A stretch of 64,000 nt of DNA from Caulobacter sp. UNC279MFTsu5.1 (GCF_900114015.1 NZ_FORN01000008.1:93754-157753); one strand, 5' to 3'. Shown: positions 15,942-26,684, numbered from the stretch's first letter. Notes: generated from the letters alone by a model not told the origin. Numbers and translations: made by a program.

Positions 15942-17738
15942 ATGCCGCAGAACCTCGACCTCTTCCCGATCGGAAACTGCGCCGTCAGCGCCCTGATCGA
16001 CCGCTGCGGGCGGTTCGTCTGGGCCTGCGCGCCCCGCATCGATTCCGACCCGGTGTTCAGCGCGCTGCTGGGCGGGTTGGAGCCCGGCGATCCCGCCGCC
16101 AAGGGGACCTGGGAGGTCGTGGTCGACGGGGCCGCGACCGTCGAACAGGACTATCTGCGCAACACCCCGATCCTGCGCACGGTGATCACCGACGGCGACG
16201 GGGCCAGCGTCGAGGTCATCGACTTCGCCCCCCGCTACCAGCAGTACGGGCGCAGCTTCCGGCCCACCGCCTTCATCCGCCTGATCCGCCCGCTGGCCAG
16301 CGTGGCGCGGATCACCATCCGCCTGCGCCCCACCGCCGACTGGGGCGCGCGGGCGGCCGAGACCACGCACGGCTCCAACCACATCCGCTTCGTGTGCTCG
16401 GACATGACCCTGCGCCTGTCCACCGACGGGCCGGTGTCGCATGTGCTGGAGGAACGCACGTTCCGGCTGGAAAAGCCGATCGCCATGTATCTGGGCGCCG
16501 ACGAGGGCTTCAACGCCGACATCGGGGCCACCTGCAACCGCATGCTCCAGCAGACCCTGGAATACTGGATGGACTGGGTGCGGGGCCTGGCCGTGCCGCT
16601 GGACTACCAGAGCGCGGTGATCCGCTCGGCCATCACCCTGAAGCTCTGCATGCATGAGGAGACCGGGGCCATCGTCGCGGCCATGACCACCTCGATCCCC
16701 GAGCACGCCGACAGCGGCCGCAACTGGGACTACCGCTACTGCTGGCTGCGCGACGCCTATTACGTGGTCCAGGCCCTGAACCGCCTGGGCGCGGTCGACA
16801 TCCTGGAGAACTATCTGGGCTATCTGCGCAACATCGTCGACCGGGCGGCGGGCGGGCATATCCAGCCGCTGTTCGGGGTGGGGTTCGAGCCGCAGCTGAC
16901 CGAGCGCTTCGCCCCCGCCCTGGCCGGCTATCGCGGCATGGGGCCGGTGCGGATCGGCAACCAGGCGTTCGAGCACCAGCAGCACGACGTCTACGGCCAG
17001 ATCATCCTGTCGACCGTCCAGGCCTTCTTCGACGAGCGCCTGCTGCGGCCCGGCACGGTCGAGGACTTCCACAGCCTGGAGCCGGTCGGCGAGCGAGCCT
17101 TCCAACTGCACGACCAGCCCGACGCCAGCCTGTGGGAGTTCCGCGGCCGGGCCAATGTCCACACCTATTCGGCGGTGATGTGCTGGGCGGCCTGCGACCG
17201 ACTGGGCAACGCCGCCGCCCGCCTGGGCCTGGACGACCGCGCCGACTTCTGGAACGAGCGCGCCGCCCGGGTGCGGCAGACCATCGACAAGCGGGCCTGG
17301 AACGAGGACCTGGGCCGCTTCGCCGCCACCTTCGAGGGCGACGAGCTGGACGCCAGCCTGCTGCAGCTGGTCGACCTGCGCTTCATCGAGGCCAAGGACC
17401 CGCGCAACGTCGCCACCGTCGCCGCGATCGAGGCCGGCCTGCGCAAGGGCTCCTACCTGCTGCGCTACGCCATCCCCGACGACTTCGGCGCCCCGCAGAC
17501 GGCGTTCAACATCTGCACCTTCTGGCTGGTCGAGGCGCTATACCTGGCCGGCCGGATCGAGGAGGCGCGCGCGCTGTTCGAAGAGATGCTGGAGCGCCGC
17601 ACCACCGCCGGCCTGCTGTCGGAGGACATCGGCTTCGCGGACGGCGAGCTGTGGGGCAACTATCCGCAGACCTATTCGCTGGTCGGGCTGATCAACTGCG
17701 CGGTGCTGCTGAGCCGGCCGTGGACGTCGGTGCGTTAG
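15942..17738 (+). CDS. GH15-family glycoside hydrolase (glucoamylase/trehalase-like)
   Basis: A 598-residue protein with the GH15 hallmarks 'NWDYRYCWLRDAYY' in the catalytic toroid and 'FNICTFWLVEALYLAGR' near the C-terminus; the N-terminal part is the beta-sandwich of this class. GH15 enzymes release glucose from alpha-1,4 or 1,6 glucans, and one branch cleaves alpha,alpha-trehalose. With otsA-otsB 4 kb away, trehalose hydrolysis is a fair alternative to glucan trimming. GGAGA lies 8 nt before the ATG at 15942; an upstream in-frame TTG at 15921 is less likely. No export signal is visible, so it acts in the cytoplasm. Confidence 0.87.
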   Translation: MPQNLDLFPIGNCAVSALIDRCGRFVWACAPRIDSDPVFSALLGGLEPGDPAAKGTWEVVVDGAATVEQDYLRNTPILRTVITDGDGASVEVIDFAPRYQQYGRSFRPTAFIRLIRPLASVARITIRLRPTADWGARAAETTHGSNHIRFVCSDMTLRLSTDGPVSHVLEERTFRLEKPIAMYLGADEGFNADIGATCNRMLQQTLEYWMDWVRGLAVPLDYQSAVIRSAITLKLCMHEETGAIVAAMTTSIPEHADSGRNWDYRYCWLRDAYYVVQALNRLGAVDILENYLGYLRNIVDRAAGGHIQPLFGVGFEPQLTERFAPALAGYRGMGPVRIGNQAFEHQQHDVYGQIILSTVQAFFDERLLRPGTVEDFHSLEPVGERAFQLHDQPDASLWEFRGRANVHTYSAVMCWAACDRLGNAAARLGLDDRADFWNERAARVRQTIDKRAWNEDLGRFAATFEGDELDASLLQLVDLRFIEAKDPRNVATVAAIEAGLRKGSYLLRYAIPDDFGAPQTAFNICTFWLVEALYLAGRIEEARALFEEMLERRTTAGLLSEDIGFADGELWGNYPQTYSLVGLINCAVLLSRPWTSVR

Positions 17739-17803
17739 GCCTCTCCCAGCGGGAAAGGGGTTCAGACTTGCGGAACCCGCCGCGATCCTGAAAGAACCGA
17801 GGC

Positions 17804-18814
17804 GTGACGGAACACAGGACACAACGCCTCGCCGCCCTGGACGGCCTGCGGGCGGTGGCGGCGCTGGGGGTGCTGCTGTACCACGTCGCCGACTGGTCGG
17901 GCCGGCCGGGCCGCTTCGCGCACGGCTATCTGGCGGTGGATTTCTTCTTCTGCCTCAGCGGCTTCGTCCTGGCCCACGCGTTCGAGCGGCGCGAGATCGG
18001 CTGGCCGGCCTATCTGTGGATCCGGATCGTGCGGATCTGGCCGCTGCTGGTGCTGTCGACGCTGATCGGCGCGGTCCTGACCTCTCGCCACAGCCCGCCC
18101 TTCTGGCCCAACCTGGCGCGCGGCCTGCTGCTGATCCCCCGCCTGGGCCATCCGGCCGAATGGACCTTTCCCACCCTCTTCCCGTTCAATCCGCCGGCCT
18201 GGTCGCTGTGCCTGGAAGTGATTGTCAGCGCCCTGTGGTTCCCGCTGCGGCGGGCGCCCGACCTGGTGGCGGCGGGGATCGTCTTCTGCGGCGGCGCGGT
18301 CATGGCCTGGGTCGCCCTGGGCCTGAACGGGGTCGAGACCGGCTGGGACCAGGCGACCTTCTGGCTGGGCGTGGTGCGGGCGACCTTCAGCTTCGGCCTG
18401 GGCTGGCTGGGCTGGCGCTACCGGGCCCTGGCGCCGCGGCCGCGCCTGTGGCTGCCGGCCGCCGTCCTGCTGGCGGTGCTGGTCATGCCGCTGGCGCCGG
18501 TCCGGCCCTGGAACGGGCTCTACGACTTCGCCTGCGTGGCGGTGCTGTTCCCTCTGCTGGTGCTGGTCGGCGCCCACGACCCCAAGGGCGCGGCCGGCGC
18601 CCTGTGCCGGACGACGGGCGACGTCTCCTACCCGCTCTACGCGCTGCACTGGGCGACCTGGGCGGTGATGTTGCGGCTCTATCCCGACGGCTGGCGGAGC
18701 GTGCTGCCGGTGTGGTTCGCCGCGCTGGCCGTGGTCGTCGCGCCGGCCGTGGCCTGGGTCGCGTTCCGGCTCTACGACGCGCCAGTGCGGCGGTGGTTGC
18801 GGCGCCGCGCCTGA
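17804..18814 (+). CDS. Acyltransferase-3 family membrane protein
   Basis: A 336-residue polytopic protein with about ten hydrophobic helices and the acyltransferase-3 opening motif 'RLAALDGLRAVAALGVLLYH' including the conserved His, followed by 'YLAVDFFFCLSGFVLAH'. Such proteins O-acetylate surface polysaccharides, peptidoglycan or lipids in the inner membrane. The start is a GTG with a weak ribosome site (GAGG directly in front), so the true start could differ slightly. It follows the GH15 gene by 65 nt on the same strand; a functional link is not evident. The substrate is unknown. Confidence 0.83.
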   Translation: MTEHRTQRLAALDGLRAVAALGVLLYHVADWSGRPGRFAHGYLAVDFFFCLSGFVLAHAFERREIGWPAYLWIRIVRIWPLLVLSTLIGAVLTSRHSPPFWPNLARGLLLIPRLGHPAEWTFPTLFPFNPPAWSLCLEVIVSALWFPLRRAPDLVAAGIVFCGGAVMAWVALGLNGVETGWDQATFWLGVVRATFSFGLGWLGWRYRALAPRPRLWLPAAVLLAVLVMPLAPVRPWNGLYDFACVAVLFPLLVLVGAHDPKGAAGALCRTTGDVSYPLYALHWATWAVMLRLYPDGWRSVLPVWFAALAVVVAPAVAWVAFRLYDAPVRRWLRRRA

Positions 18815-18821
18815 GGTCCCT

Positions 18822-19739
18822 TCAGCACCGCGTCACCCCCGTTTCCGGACGCTCGCCGGCCAGCCAGTCCACCGCCGCGACCACCTCGCCGCGCTGGGCG
18901 TCGAGGATCGAGGTGTGGCTGGCCGCGACGTCGACGACCAGCGCGCGGCAGGCGCGAGCGGCCGGAGCGACCTCGGCGGCGCGCCAGGCGCGGGCCAGGG
19001 GCTTGTCGGGCGTCCGAGTGGCGACGACCGCCGCCACCGGGATGGCCGGGCTCAGCGGCGGCAGGGCGTCGACGGCGGCCAGGCCCGGCAGGAAGGCCCG
19101 CTCCTCCTCCAGCCCCGCCCGGATGCTGTTCCGCCCCGTCCAGGCCCTGCGTCGTCGGGCCTCCGCCTCGGCGGCCGGCGAGATGTCGTCCATCAGCGGG
19201 ACCAGGCGGGTCAGGCCGACGGCGCGGGCGAACGGCGTGAAGCCGGCCAACCGCGCCTCGCGCTTCAGGTCGGCCATGGCCAGCGGCTGGTCCTGGACGT
19301 CGGTCCCCACCGCGTCGACCAGCACCAGCCCCGCCGTCCGCGCGGGCCACAGGCGGGCGAAGGCCTCGACATAGAGCCCGCCGTTCGAATGTCCGCCCAG
19401 GATCACCGGCGCGTCGCCCTCCTCCGCCGCCACCAAGGCGCCCAGCCGCCTGGCGACGGCGACCGGGGAGCGGTCCAGGTCGTGCATCGCCGCCAGGCCG
19501 ATGCCGTCGCGGTCATAGGCGCAGACCTTGCCTTTCGTCGCCAGGTCGCCGGCCACCAGCGACCAGTCGGCCGCCCCGCCGAACGCCCCGGCCTCGAGGA
19601 TCACGGTCGGGCGCGCGGTCTTCCGGCCCTGGCACTCCAGCCCGCCGCCGGCGACGCCGGCCGCATCCAGCCCGCCCCGTGTCGCGCATCCGGCCAGCAG
19701 CAGCAGCAGGGCCGCCAACAGGACGGTCTTCGGTTTCAT
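18822..19739 (-). CDS. Alpha/beta-hydrolase lipoprotein
   Basis: A 305-residue protein with a lipoprotein signal and lipobox ('LLLAGC', Cys at about residue 18), then an alpha/beta-hydrolase domain: nucleophile elbow 'GHSNGG' and a C-terminal His in 'ASHTSI'. It should be lipid-anchored in the envelope and hydrolyse esters or amides. It ends 8 nt from the convergent acyltransferase gene, with no room for a conventional terminator. Family fold is clear; substrate unknown. Confidence 0.82.
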   Translation of the reverse strand: MKPKTVLLAALLLLLAGCATRGGLDAAGVAGGGLECQGRKTARPTVILEAGAFGGAADWSLVAGDLATKGKVCAYDRDGIGLAAMHDLDRSPVAVARRLGALVAAEEGDAPVILGGHSNGGLYVEAFARLWPARTAGLVLVDAVGTDVQDQPLAMADLKREARLAGFTPFARAVGLTRLVPLMDDISPAAEAEARRRRAWTGRNSIRAGLEEERAFLPGLAAVDALPPLSPAIPVAAVVATRTPDKPLARAWRAAEVAPAARACRALVVDVAASHTSILDAQRGEVVAAVDWLAGERPETGVTRC

Positions 19740-19759
19740 CAGGCGTTCCTAGTTGCGGT

Positions 19760-19787
19760 CGGGCGAAAATGTAAGCGGTTTCGCCCG
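19760..19787. promoter_or_regulatory. Inverted repeat in a divergent promoter region
   Basis: CGGGCGAAA and TTTCGCCCG form a perfect 9-bp inverted repeat with a 10-nt spacer, 20 nt upstream of the lipoprotein hydrolase start and 66 nt before the divergent gene at 19853. It could be an operator shared by both or a 5'-leader hairpin. Function is inference. Confidence 0.35.
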
Positions 19788-19852
19788 TCGAACCCGGCGT
19801 GACGAACCGGGCCGATAATGCTCTGTTGCCCGCCGACACGTCGCGAGGATCC

Positions 19853-20329
19853 ATGCCGACAAGCCTTCTGATCACCGGCCTGCTGGCCGCCGCCTCGCCC
19901 GAACCCGCCGCCCCCGATCCGCTGGCCTATTTCGAAGGCGCCTGGACCTGCGCCGGCCACTTCGAGCCGTCGAAGAAACCCCTGGCCTCGGAGATGGTCT
20001 TCCGCCGCGATCCCGACACCGGCGCCCTGCTGAAGCAGCATCGCGACGCGGCGCCCGGAATCTACAAGGCGGCCGAGACCTGGAGCTTCTCCCGGGTCGC
20101 CGGCGGTTTCCGCGCCACCGTCGCCGACGGCTACAACGGCCTGCGCTGGTACGCCTCGCCGGGCTGGGAAGGCGATCGCTGGACCTGGAGCCGCCAGGGG
20201 GCGGGCGAGCCGGCCGAGCAGTTCGTCTACAGCCGCACCGCGCCGGCGCGGATGACCGTGGACTGGATGATCTCGCGGGCCGGTGCGCCGATCGTCCTGG
20301 GCGACACCCTGGCCTGCACGAAGGCCTAG
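19853..20329 (+). CDS. Small secreted protein, hypothetical (DUF1579-like)
   Basis: A 158-residue protein with a short N-terminal hydrophobic leader and a compact beta-rich body beginning 'YFEGAWTCAGHFE', containing 'RWYASPGWEGDRWTWS'. The Gly-Trp pattern resembles lipocalin-like or DUF1579-type proteins that measure or bind small ligands, but I cannot name it. GAGGA lies 4 nt before the ATG. It is divergent from the lipoprotein hydrolase and followed by a hairpin repeat. Probably periplasmic. Confidence 0.65.
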   Translation: MPTSLLITGLLAAASPEPAAPDPLAYFEGAWTCAGHFEPSKKPLASEMVFRRDPDTGALLKQHRDAAPGIYKAAETWSFSRVAGGFRATVADGYNGLRWYASPGWEGDRWTWSRQGAGEPAEQFVYSRTAPARMTVDWMISRAGAPIVLGDTLACTKA

Positions 20330-20399
20330 AAGACGGGGACCGGCCTGCTCCTGGCATTCGGGGGCGGCAGACATTAAGGACCGTTTTCGGCCTACGCGG

Positions 20400-20502
20400 T
20401 GCGTCCTTTGAGGCTCGCTCTTGGCTCGCACCTCAGGATGAGGCGCTTTGTTGCTGAAATCCTCATCCTGAGACGCCTCCGCGGGAGGCCTCGAAGGACG
20501 CA
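20400..20502. repeat. Long imperfect inverted repeat downstream of a convergent pair
   Basis: TGCGTCCTT at the left pairs with AAGGACGCA at the right, and inner segments (CCTCAGGATGAGG versus CCTCATCCTGAG) pair as well, giving a branched hairpin of about 103 nt. It lies between the convergent hypothetical gene and ku and may act as a two-way transcript end. A related CCTCGTCC/GGATGAGG element occurs at 36402-36487. Confidence 0.65.
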
Positions 20503-20530
20503 GGGCGGTTCCCGCTCGCGACTGCCTCCC

Positions 20531-21364
20531 CTACGACGCCTTCTTGCGCGCCGCGGGCTTCTTGGTGGGCGGCTTCTTGGCCGCGCCCGGCCTGTGGCCC
20601 AGGCTCTTGCGCAGGGCCTCCATCAGGTCGACGACGTTGGTGTTCTCCGGCTCCTCGACCGTCACCTTGGCCTTGCCGCCCTTTTCCTTCTGCTTGATCA
20701 GGGCTCGCAGGGCGTCCTCGTAGCGGTCCTTGAACTGGCTGGGGTCGAACGGGCCTTCCTGCTGCTCGATGATCTTCTCGGCGATGGCCACCATCTGCGG
20801 GTCGGCCTTCCTGTCGGGGATGTCGTCGAACAGCTCGGCCGCGTCGCGCACCTCGTCGTGGCTGCGCAGGGTGTAGGCGACCAGGCCGTTGTCGCGCGGT
20901 TCGATGGCCAGCAGCCGCTCGCGCGTGTGCATGACCACCCGGCCCAGGGCGATCTTGCCCGCCCCGGCCATGGCGTCGCGGATCACGGTGTAGGCGTCCA
21001 CCGCCAGCTTGCCGTCCGGCACCAGGAAATAGGGATTGTCCCAGTACAATCGGTCGATGTCGTCAGCGTCGACGAAGCGCTCGATGTCGATGGTGCGGGT
21101 GCTTTCCAGCCGCACGCTCTCGATCTCCTCGGGCGTCAGGATCACGTAGTGGTCCTTCTCGTACTCGTAGCCCTTGACCAGGTCGGCGCGGTCGACCGGA
21201 CCCAGGTCCGGGTCGGTGGCCACCATCTTGATGCGGTTGTGGGTCTTGGGGTGCAGCAGGTTGAACCGCACCTCGCCGCCGGGACTGACGGCCGTGTACA
21301 TCGCCACCGGGCAGGTGACGAGCGACAGCCGCAAGTGGCCTTGCCAAGTGGGACGCGCCGCCAT
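20531..21364 (-). CDS. ku: Ku protein, NHEJ DNA end-binding
   Basis: A 277-residue bacterial Ku: 'WQGHLRLSLVTCPVAMY' at the N-terminus, 'VRFNLLHPKTHNRIKM', 'YWDNPYFLVPDGK' and 'HTRERLLAIEPR' in the core ring, then a Lys/Ala/Pro-rich C-terminal tail ('KKPPTKKPAARKKAS') of the kind that binds DNA and recruits LigD. It forms a homodimeric ring on broken DNA ends. LigD is encoded 5.4 kb away on the same strand, so the NHEJ pair is near but not adjacent. AGGAAAGG precedes the ATG. Length and motifs are normal. Confidence 0.95.
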   Translation of the reverse strand: MAARPTWQGHLRLSLVTCPVAMYTAVSPGGEVRFNLLHPKTHNRIKMVATDPDLGPVDRADLVKGYEYEKDHYVILTPEEIESVRLESTRTIDIERFVDADDIDRLYWDNPYFLVPDGKLAVDAYTVIRDAMAGAGKIALGRVVMHTRERLLAIEPRDNGLVAYTLRSHDEVRDAAELFDDIPDRKADPQMVAIAEKIIEQQEGPFDPSQFKDRYEDALRALIKQKEKGGKAKVTVEEPENTNVVDLMEALRKSLGHRPGAAKKPPTKKPAARKKAS

Positions 21365-21395
21365 GGGAATGCCCTTTCCTAAAAACCGCCCAGTC

Positions 21396-22840
<1,445 letters not shown>

Positions 22841-22844
<4 letters not shown>

Positions 22845-23620
22845 GCGGCGGCCCTTCCGATTGAGGCGCTCAACCAGTCGAGCACGGCGTTGCAGTCGTT
22901 CAGGCGATAGGACGCCTGGGTGGGACGGTGGGGCGGGCCGACCAGCACGCCGTAGCCGCCCAGGCGGGCGGCGGCGGCGAAGCCGTCCTCGTCGGTCAGG
23001 TCGTCGCCGACGAACACCGGGATCGCGCCGTCGAACGGCGGCTCGCGCAGGAAGGCCGAAACCGCCTTGCCCTTGTCCTGGCCGGGCGTGCGCAGCTCAG
23101 CGACCATGTCGCCCAGCTGCAGCGCCAGGTCCGAGGACCGCGCCAGCCGCTCGGCCGCCTCGATCACCGCGTCGGCGGCCGAGGGCGCGTTGCGATAGTG
23201 CAGGGCGACGCTGAGGGTCTTGTCCTCGAACAGCAGGCCCCTGTCGCCGCGCGCCAGGTCGCGCAGCACGTCGCGGGCGTGGTCGAGGTCGGGATGCGGC
23301 TGGACGCGGTCGACGCCATGGCCGCCGCGGCGCACCAGGCCGTGGACGGCGGCGATGAACTTCACCCGCTCTTCCAGGATGCGGTCGACATCCTCCAGCG
23401 CGCGGCCGCTGACCACCGCCAGCCGGCCGTCCAGCACACGCGACAGGGCGTCGAGCAGCGCCGCGCGGCGAGCGTCGGGCCCCACCTGTTCGGGGCGGGG
23501 CATGATGGGGGCCAGGGTTCCGTCAAGATCGAGAAACAGCGCCGCGCGAGGCGGCAAGGCGGCTGGTGGTGGCGGCAAATCGCTCGGCGCATGCCGAACG
23601 ACTGACCCGAACGCGGTCAT
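22841..23620 (-). CDS. otsB: Trehalose-6-phosphate phosphatase OtsB
   Basis: A 259-residue HAD phosphatase with 'LFLDLDGTLAPI' (the Asp nucleophile motif DxDGT), 'VVSGRALEDV', and 'FVGDDLTDEDGF' (the acidic Mg-binding motif). It removes the phosphate from trehalose-6-phosphate. It is the first gene of the otsBA pair and overlaps otsA by 4 nt. The size is normal for the family. Confidence 0.94.
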
Positions 23621-23756
23621 GGCGAGAAGGCCCTCTCCGATGATTACAGGCCTTTGAAACGCGCGTTGGCGGGGTTTCGATCCCCTGGAAAGCGGCCGGG
23701 CGGAGTCACGATGCGCTCACGCGGATGTGCGTGGACGCCTGCCGCCCTTGAAAATC

Positions 23757-24446
23757 TTAGAGCGCGGCGGCCTTCAGCACCGCCTGGCCCAGACCCGCAT
23801 AGTCACCGTCGAAATGGTGGCCGCCGTGCAGCCGGACCTGGCGGATCGTGGCCGCCGGCAGGGTCGGACAGATGTCCAGCCGCTCCTTGTCGCCATAGAT
23901 GCAGGTCATCGGCAGGCCCTTCAGCGCCTCGACCGCCGGGGCCACGGCGAAAGAGTCGGCCGTCGCGCGGTTCAGCCAGCTGGCGGGATGGAAGGTCAGG
24001 TCGCCGTGCGGGCCGGTCCCGATCAGCACCAGCCCCTTGATTTGGCCGCGCAGGTCGGCCGGCAGCAACGGCACGATGGCCGGCAGGGCGTCGGCCCCGA
24101 ACGAATAGCCGATCAGCACGATCTTCTGCCGGCCCCACTGGGCCTGATGCCGGCGCAGCTGGTCGGCCAGGTCGTCGGCCACGGCCTGGGGCGGGCGCCT
24201 GGCCAGGAAATAGCGCAGCGAATTGACGCCCAGCACCGGCACGCCGTCGGCGGCCAGCACCTTGGCCACGCCCTCGTCCAGAGGACCCCAGCCCCCGTCG
24301 CCCGAATAGAGTACGGCCAGGGCGTCGCCCGGGGCGGCGGCCGGCGTCTCGATCAGGCGCGGCGCGACCACGGCGGCCTCGGCGACCCCGGCAAAGGCCA
24401 GGCCGAGGACGGCGGCGAGGGTCAGCAGGCGGGCGCGCGGGCTCAT
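23757..24446 (-). CDS. VirJ/AcvB-family periplasmic hydrolase
   Basis: A 229-residue precursor with a signal peptide ending near 'GVAEA|AVV' and a VirJ-like alpha/beta hydrolase: 'LYSGDGGWGPLDEGVA', the nucleophile elbow 'IGYSFGADALP', and a C-terminal 'LHGGHHFDGDY' with the catalytic His. Related AcvB/VirJ proteins act in the periplasm, and AcvB is reported to hydrolyse lysyl-phosphatidylglycerol. No lysyl-PG synthase gene is in this window, so that role is only a possibility. I chose the ATG at 24446 because an AGGA-rich site precedes it and the signal peptide then begins properly. It is divergent from the blaI-like gene. Confidence 0.8.
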   Translation of the reverse strand: MSPRARLLTLAAVLGLAFAGVAEAAVVAPRLIETPAAAPGDALAVLYSGDGGWGPLDEGVAKVLAADGVPVLGVNSLRYFLARRPPQAVADDLADQLRRHQAQWGRQKIVLIGYSFGADALPAIVPLLPADLRGQIKGLVLIGTGPHGDLTFHPASWLNRATADSFAVAPAVEALKGLPMTCIYGDKERLDICPTLPAATIRQVRLHGGHHFDGDYAGLGQAVLKAAAL

Positions 24447-24557
24447 GCTTTTCCTATCCTCCCCAATCTTGACCATGGCGGGGCGAAGGTGGGGCGCCGG
24501 GACGGCTTTCGGGGCGGCGATGGCGAGGTTACGGCGAATTCATTTCGCCTGGCTCGC

Positions 24558-24585
24558 TACACATGTAACGCTACAAATGTAACGC
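24558..24585. promoter_or_regulatory. Tandem BlaI/MecI-type operators
   Basis: Two 14-bp direct repeats, each a 10-bp dyad plus ACGC: TACACATGTA at 24558-24567 and TACAAATGTA at 24572-24581. TACA-N2-TGTA is the BlaI/MecI recognition pattern. They end 20 nt before the GTG of the BlaI-family gene, so autorepression of the blaI-M56 operon is very likely. The divergent hydrolase gene could be controlled from the same sites. Confidence 0.8.
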
Positions 24586-24605
24586 CATTCTCAGCCGAGG
24601 CCGCC

Positions 24606-24980
24606 GTGATCGAATCCCTGCCCAGACGCGAACGCGAGGTGTTCGAAACCCTGTGCCGCCTGGAGGCCGGCACCGCCGCCGGCGTCCGCGCCGCCCTGTC
24701 CGACCCGCTCAGCGACTCCGCCGTCCGCACCCTGCTGTCTCGCCTGGAGGCCAAGGACCTGGTCGAGCGGACCCCTGGTCCCGACGGCTTCCTCTACAGC
24801 CCCGTGCAGCGCACCGAGGCCGTCGCCGCCGGGGCCCTGCGACGGATGATCGACACTTTCTTCGCCGGCTCGGCGGCCAGCGCCGCCACCGCCCTGCTGG
24901 GCCTGGGCCAGCGCCTGACCCCCGAGGAGGCCGCCGCCCTCGAACGGATGATCGACCAAGCCGTGGAGCGCAAGCCATGA
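24606..24980 (+). CDS. BlaI/MecI-family transcriptional repressor
   Basis: A 124-residue winged-helix protein: 'PRREREVFETLCRL' (helix 1), 'DSAVRTLLSRLEAKDLVERT' (recognition helix and wing) and a C-terminal dimer helix. BlaI proteins bind TACA-N2-TGTA dyads and are cut by the partner M56 protease. Such sites lie immediately upstream. The start is GTG with GAGG about 6 nt before it. The stop overlaps the start of the M56 gene (ATGA, 24977-24980). No beta-lactamase gene is in the window, so the regulon may be another envelope response. Confidence 0.88.
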   Translation: MIESLPRREREVFETLCRLEAGTAAGVRAALSDPLSDSAVRTLLSRLEAKDLVERTPGPDGFLYSPVQRTEAVAAGALRRMIDTFFAGSAASAATALLGLGQRLTPEEAAALERMIDQAVERKP

Positions 24981-26653
24981 CCTGGGCCTTGCTCGCCGCC
25001 CTGCTGGCCAAATCCAGCCTGGTGGCCGGCGCCGGCCTGGCCTGCGCCCGGTTCCTGACCCGGCGTCCGGTCGAGCGGGTGGACATCCTGCGCGCCACGG
25101 TTTGCCTGCTGCTGGCCCTGCCGGTGATCATGAACGTCCTGCCCGCTCTGGACCTGGCCCTGCTGCCGGCGACGCCGCCGCCCGCCCCGCTTCCCGCCCT
25201 GACAGCCGAGCCGGCGCCCGGCCTGGCGACGGCGCCCGCATCGTCCTGGCCTCCGCTCGGCCTGGTCGGCGGCCTGTGGGGGCTCGGCTTCGTCGTCATC
25301 GCCGGCCGGCTGCTGCTGGGACTGCGCACCCTCGACCGCTGGACCCGCAAGGGACGCCCGGTGACCGACGGCGACTGGCTGGCGCCGCTCGAAGCCCTGC
25401 CTCCGGAGGATCGCCCCGTCCTGGTGTCCAGCGACCGGATCGCCAGCCCGCTCAGTTGGGGCGTAGCGCCCGGCGCCATCCTCGTCGACCCGGCCAGCCT
25501 GGTGCAGACCCGCGCCGCCCCGGCCATCCTGGCCCACGAACTGGCCCACCTGCGGCGTCACGACTGGATCTTCCTGGTCCTGTCGCGGCTGGCCCTGGCG
25601 ATCTTCTGGTTCAACCCGCTGGTCTGGCGCCTGCACGCCGTGCTCGCCGAGCGCTCGGAGGAAGCCGCCGACGCCGCCGCGGTCCAGACCGTCGACCGCG
25701 CCCTCTACGCCCGGGCCCTGATCGGCCTGGCCGCCTCTCCCGCCCGTCCCGTCCTGGGCGCCGCGACCGCCATGGCCGCCGACGCCCGGACGCTGAAGAC
25801 AAGGATCGCCTGCATCATGACCGACACCTCCGCCCGCCGCCGGCCGCTCACCGTGGCCCTGGCCATCGCCGCCCTGGCCGCCGTCGCCACGCCCCTGGCC
25901 GCCCTGGCCGTCACCCGCCAAGCCGCCCCCCAGCAGGATTGGGTCGCGCCGCCGGTCCCGCCTGCGCCGCCCGCCGTCCCGGCGCTGGCCGCTCCCCCGG
26001 CTCCCCCGGCTCCACCAGCGCCCCCCGCGCCTCCAGCGCCTCCAGCGCCGGAAGCGATCGCGATGGCCGCGCTCGTCCCGCCACCGCCCCCGCCTCCCCC
26101 TGCACCGCCGCCTCCGCCCGAACCGCCGCCTCCGCCTCCGCTGCCCGAGCCTTCTGTCGGCTTTGGTTACAGCTCTTTCCGGTCCGCGACGCCCGAGGAG
26201 GCCAAGGCGGCCATCGAGGCCCGGGCGCAGGCCGCCGAAGCTCGGGCTCAAGCCGCCGAGGCCCGTCGCCAGGCCCATGAGGCGCGCGCCCAGGCCCGCC
26301 GCGCCGCCGACCAGGCGCGCGCCGAGGCCGACCGGGCCATGGCCGACGGCGAATGGGCCCGCCGGATCGGCGAACAGGCCCGCCAGGAGGCCGCCCGCCA
26401 GATGGTCAAGGCCCGCGCCCAGATGGCCCAGGGCGCGGTGCAGATGCGCGAGGGCGCTCAGGAGATGCGCGAGGAAGCCGCCCGTCTGCGCGATCCCGCC
26501 TATCGCGCCCGGCGGATCGAGGAAAACCGCGGCCGGGGCAACGTCGTCACCGACGCCGAGCTGCGCGACCTGGCCGGCCGCCTGCCGGCCCAGGCCGACG
26601 AGCTGGACCGCCAGGCCGACCGCCTGGCCCAGGAGGCCCGACGGCCGACCTAG
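24977..26653 (+). CDS. M56-family membrane metalloprotease (BlaR1-like sensor) with coiled-coil tail
   Basis: A 558-residue protein with N-terminal membrane helices, a cytoplasmic zinc protease motif 'HELAHLRRHDW' (H187, E188, H191), further helices up to about residue 315, then a striking Pro/Ala tract (about 325-390) and a highly charged Ala/Arg/Gln coiled coil made of 'AEARAQA'-like repeats (about 405-558). BlaR1 normally ends in a penicillin-binding domain; none is present here, so the sensed signal must differ. It should cleave the BlaI-type repressor encoded just upstream. It ends at a short palindromic repeat facing ligD. Confidence 0.85.
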   Translation: MTWALLAALLAKSSLVAGAGLACARFLTRRPVERVDILRATVCLLLALPVIMNVLPALDLALLPATPPPAPLPALTAEPAPGLATAPASSWPPLGLVGGLWGLGFVVIAGRLLLGLRTLDRWTRKGRPVTDGDWLAPLEALPPEDRPVLVSSDRIASPLSWGVAPGAILVDPASLVQTRAAPAILAHELAHLRRHDWIFLVLSRLALAIFWFNPLVWRLHAVLAERSEEAADAAAVQTVDRALYARALIGLAASPARPVLGAATAMAADARTLKTRIACIMTDTSARRRPLTVALAIAALAAVATPLAALAVTRQAAPQQDWVAPPVPPAPPAVPALAAPPAPPAPPAPPAPPAPPAPEAIAMAALVPPPPPPPPAPPPPPEPPPPPPLPEPSVGFGYSSFRSATPEEAKAAIEARAQAAEARAQAAEARRQAHEARAQARRAADQARAEADRAMADGEWARRIGEQARQEAARQMVKARAQMAQGAVQMREGAQEMREEAARLRDPAYRARRIEENRGRGNVVTDAELRDLAGRLPAQADELDRQADRLAQEARRPT

Positions 26654-26684
26654 GATCGAAGATCTGTCCGTCGCTCAATATCCG

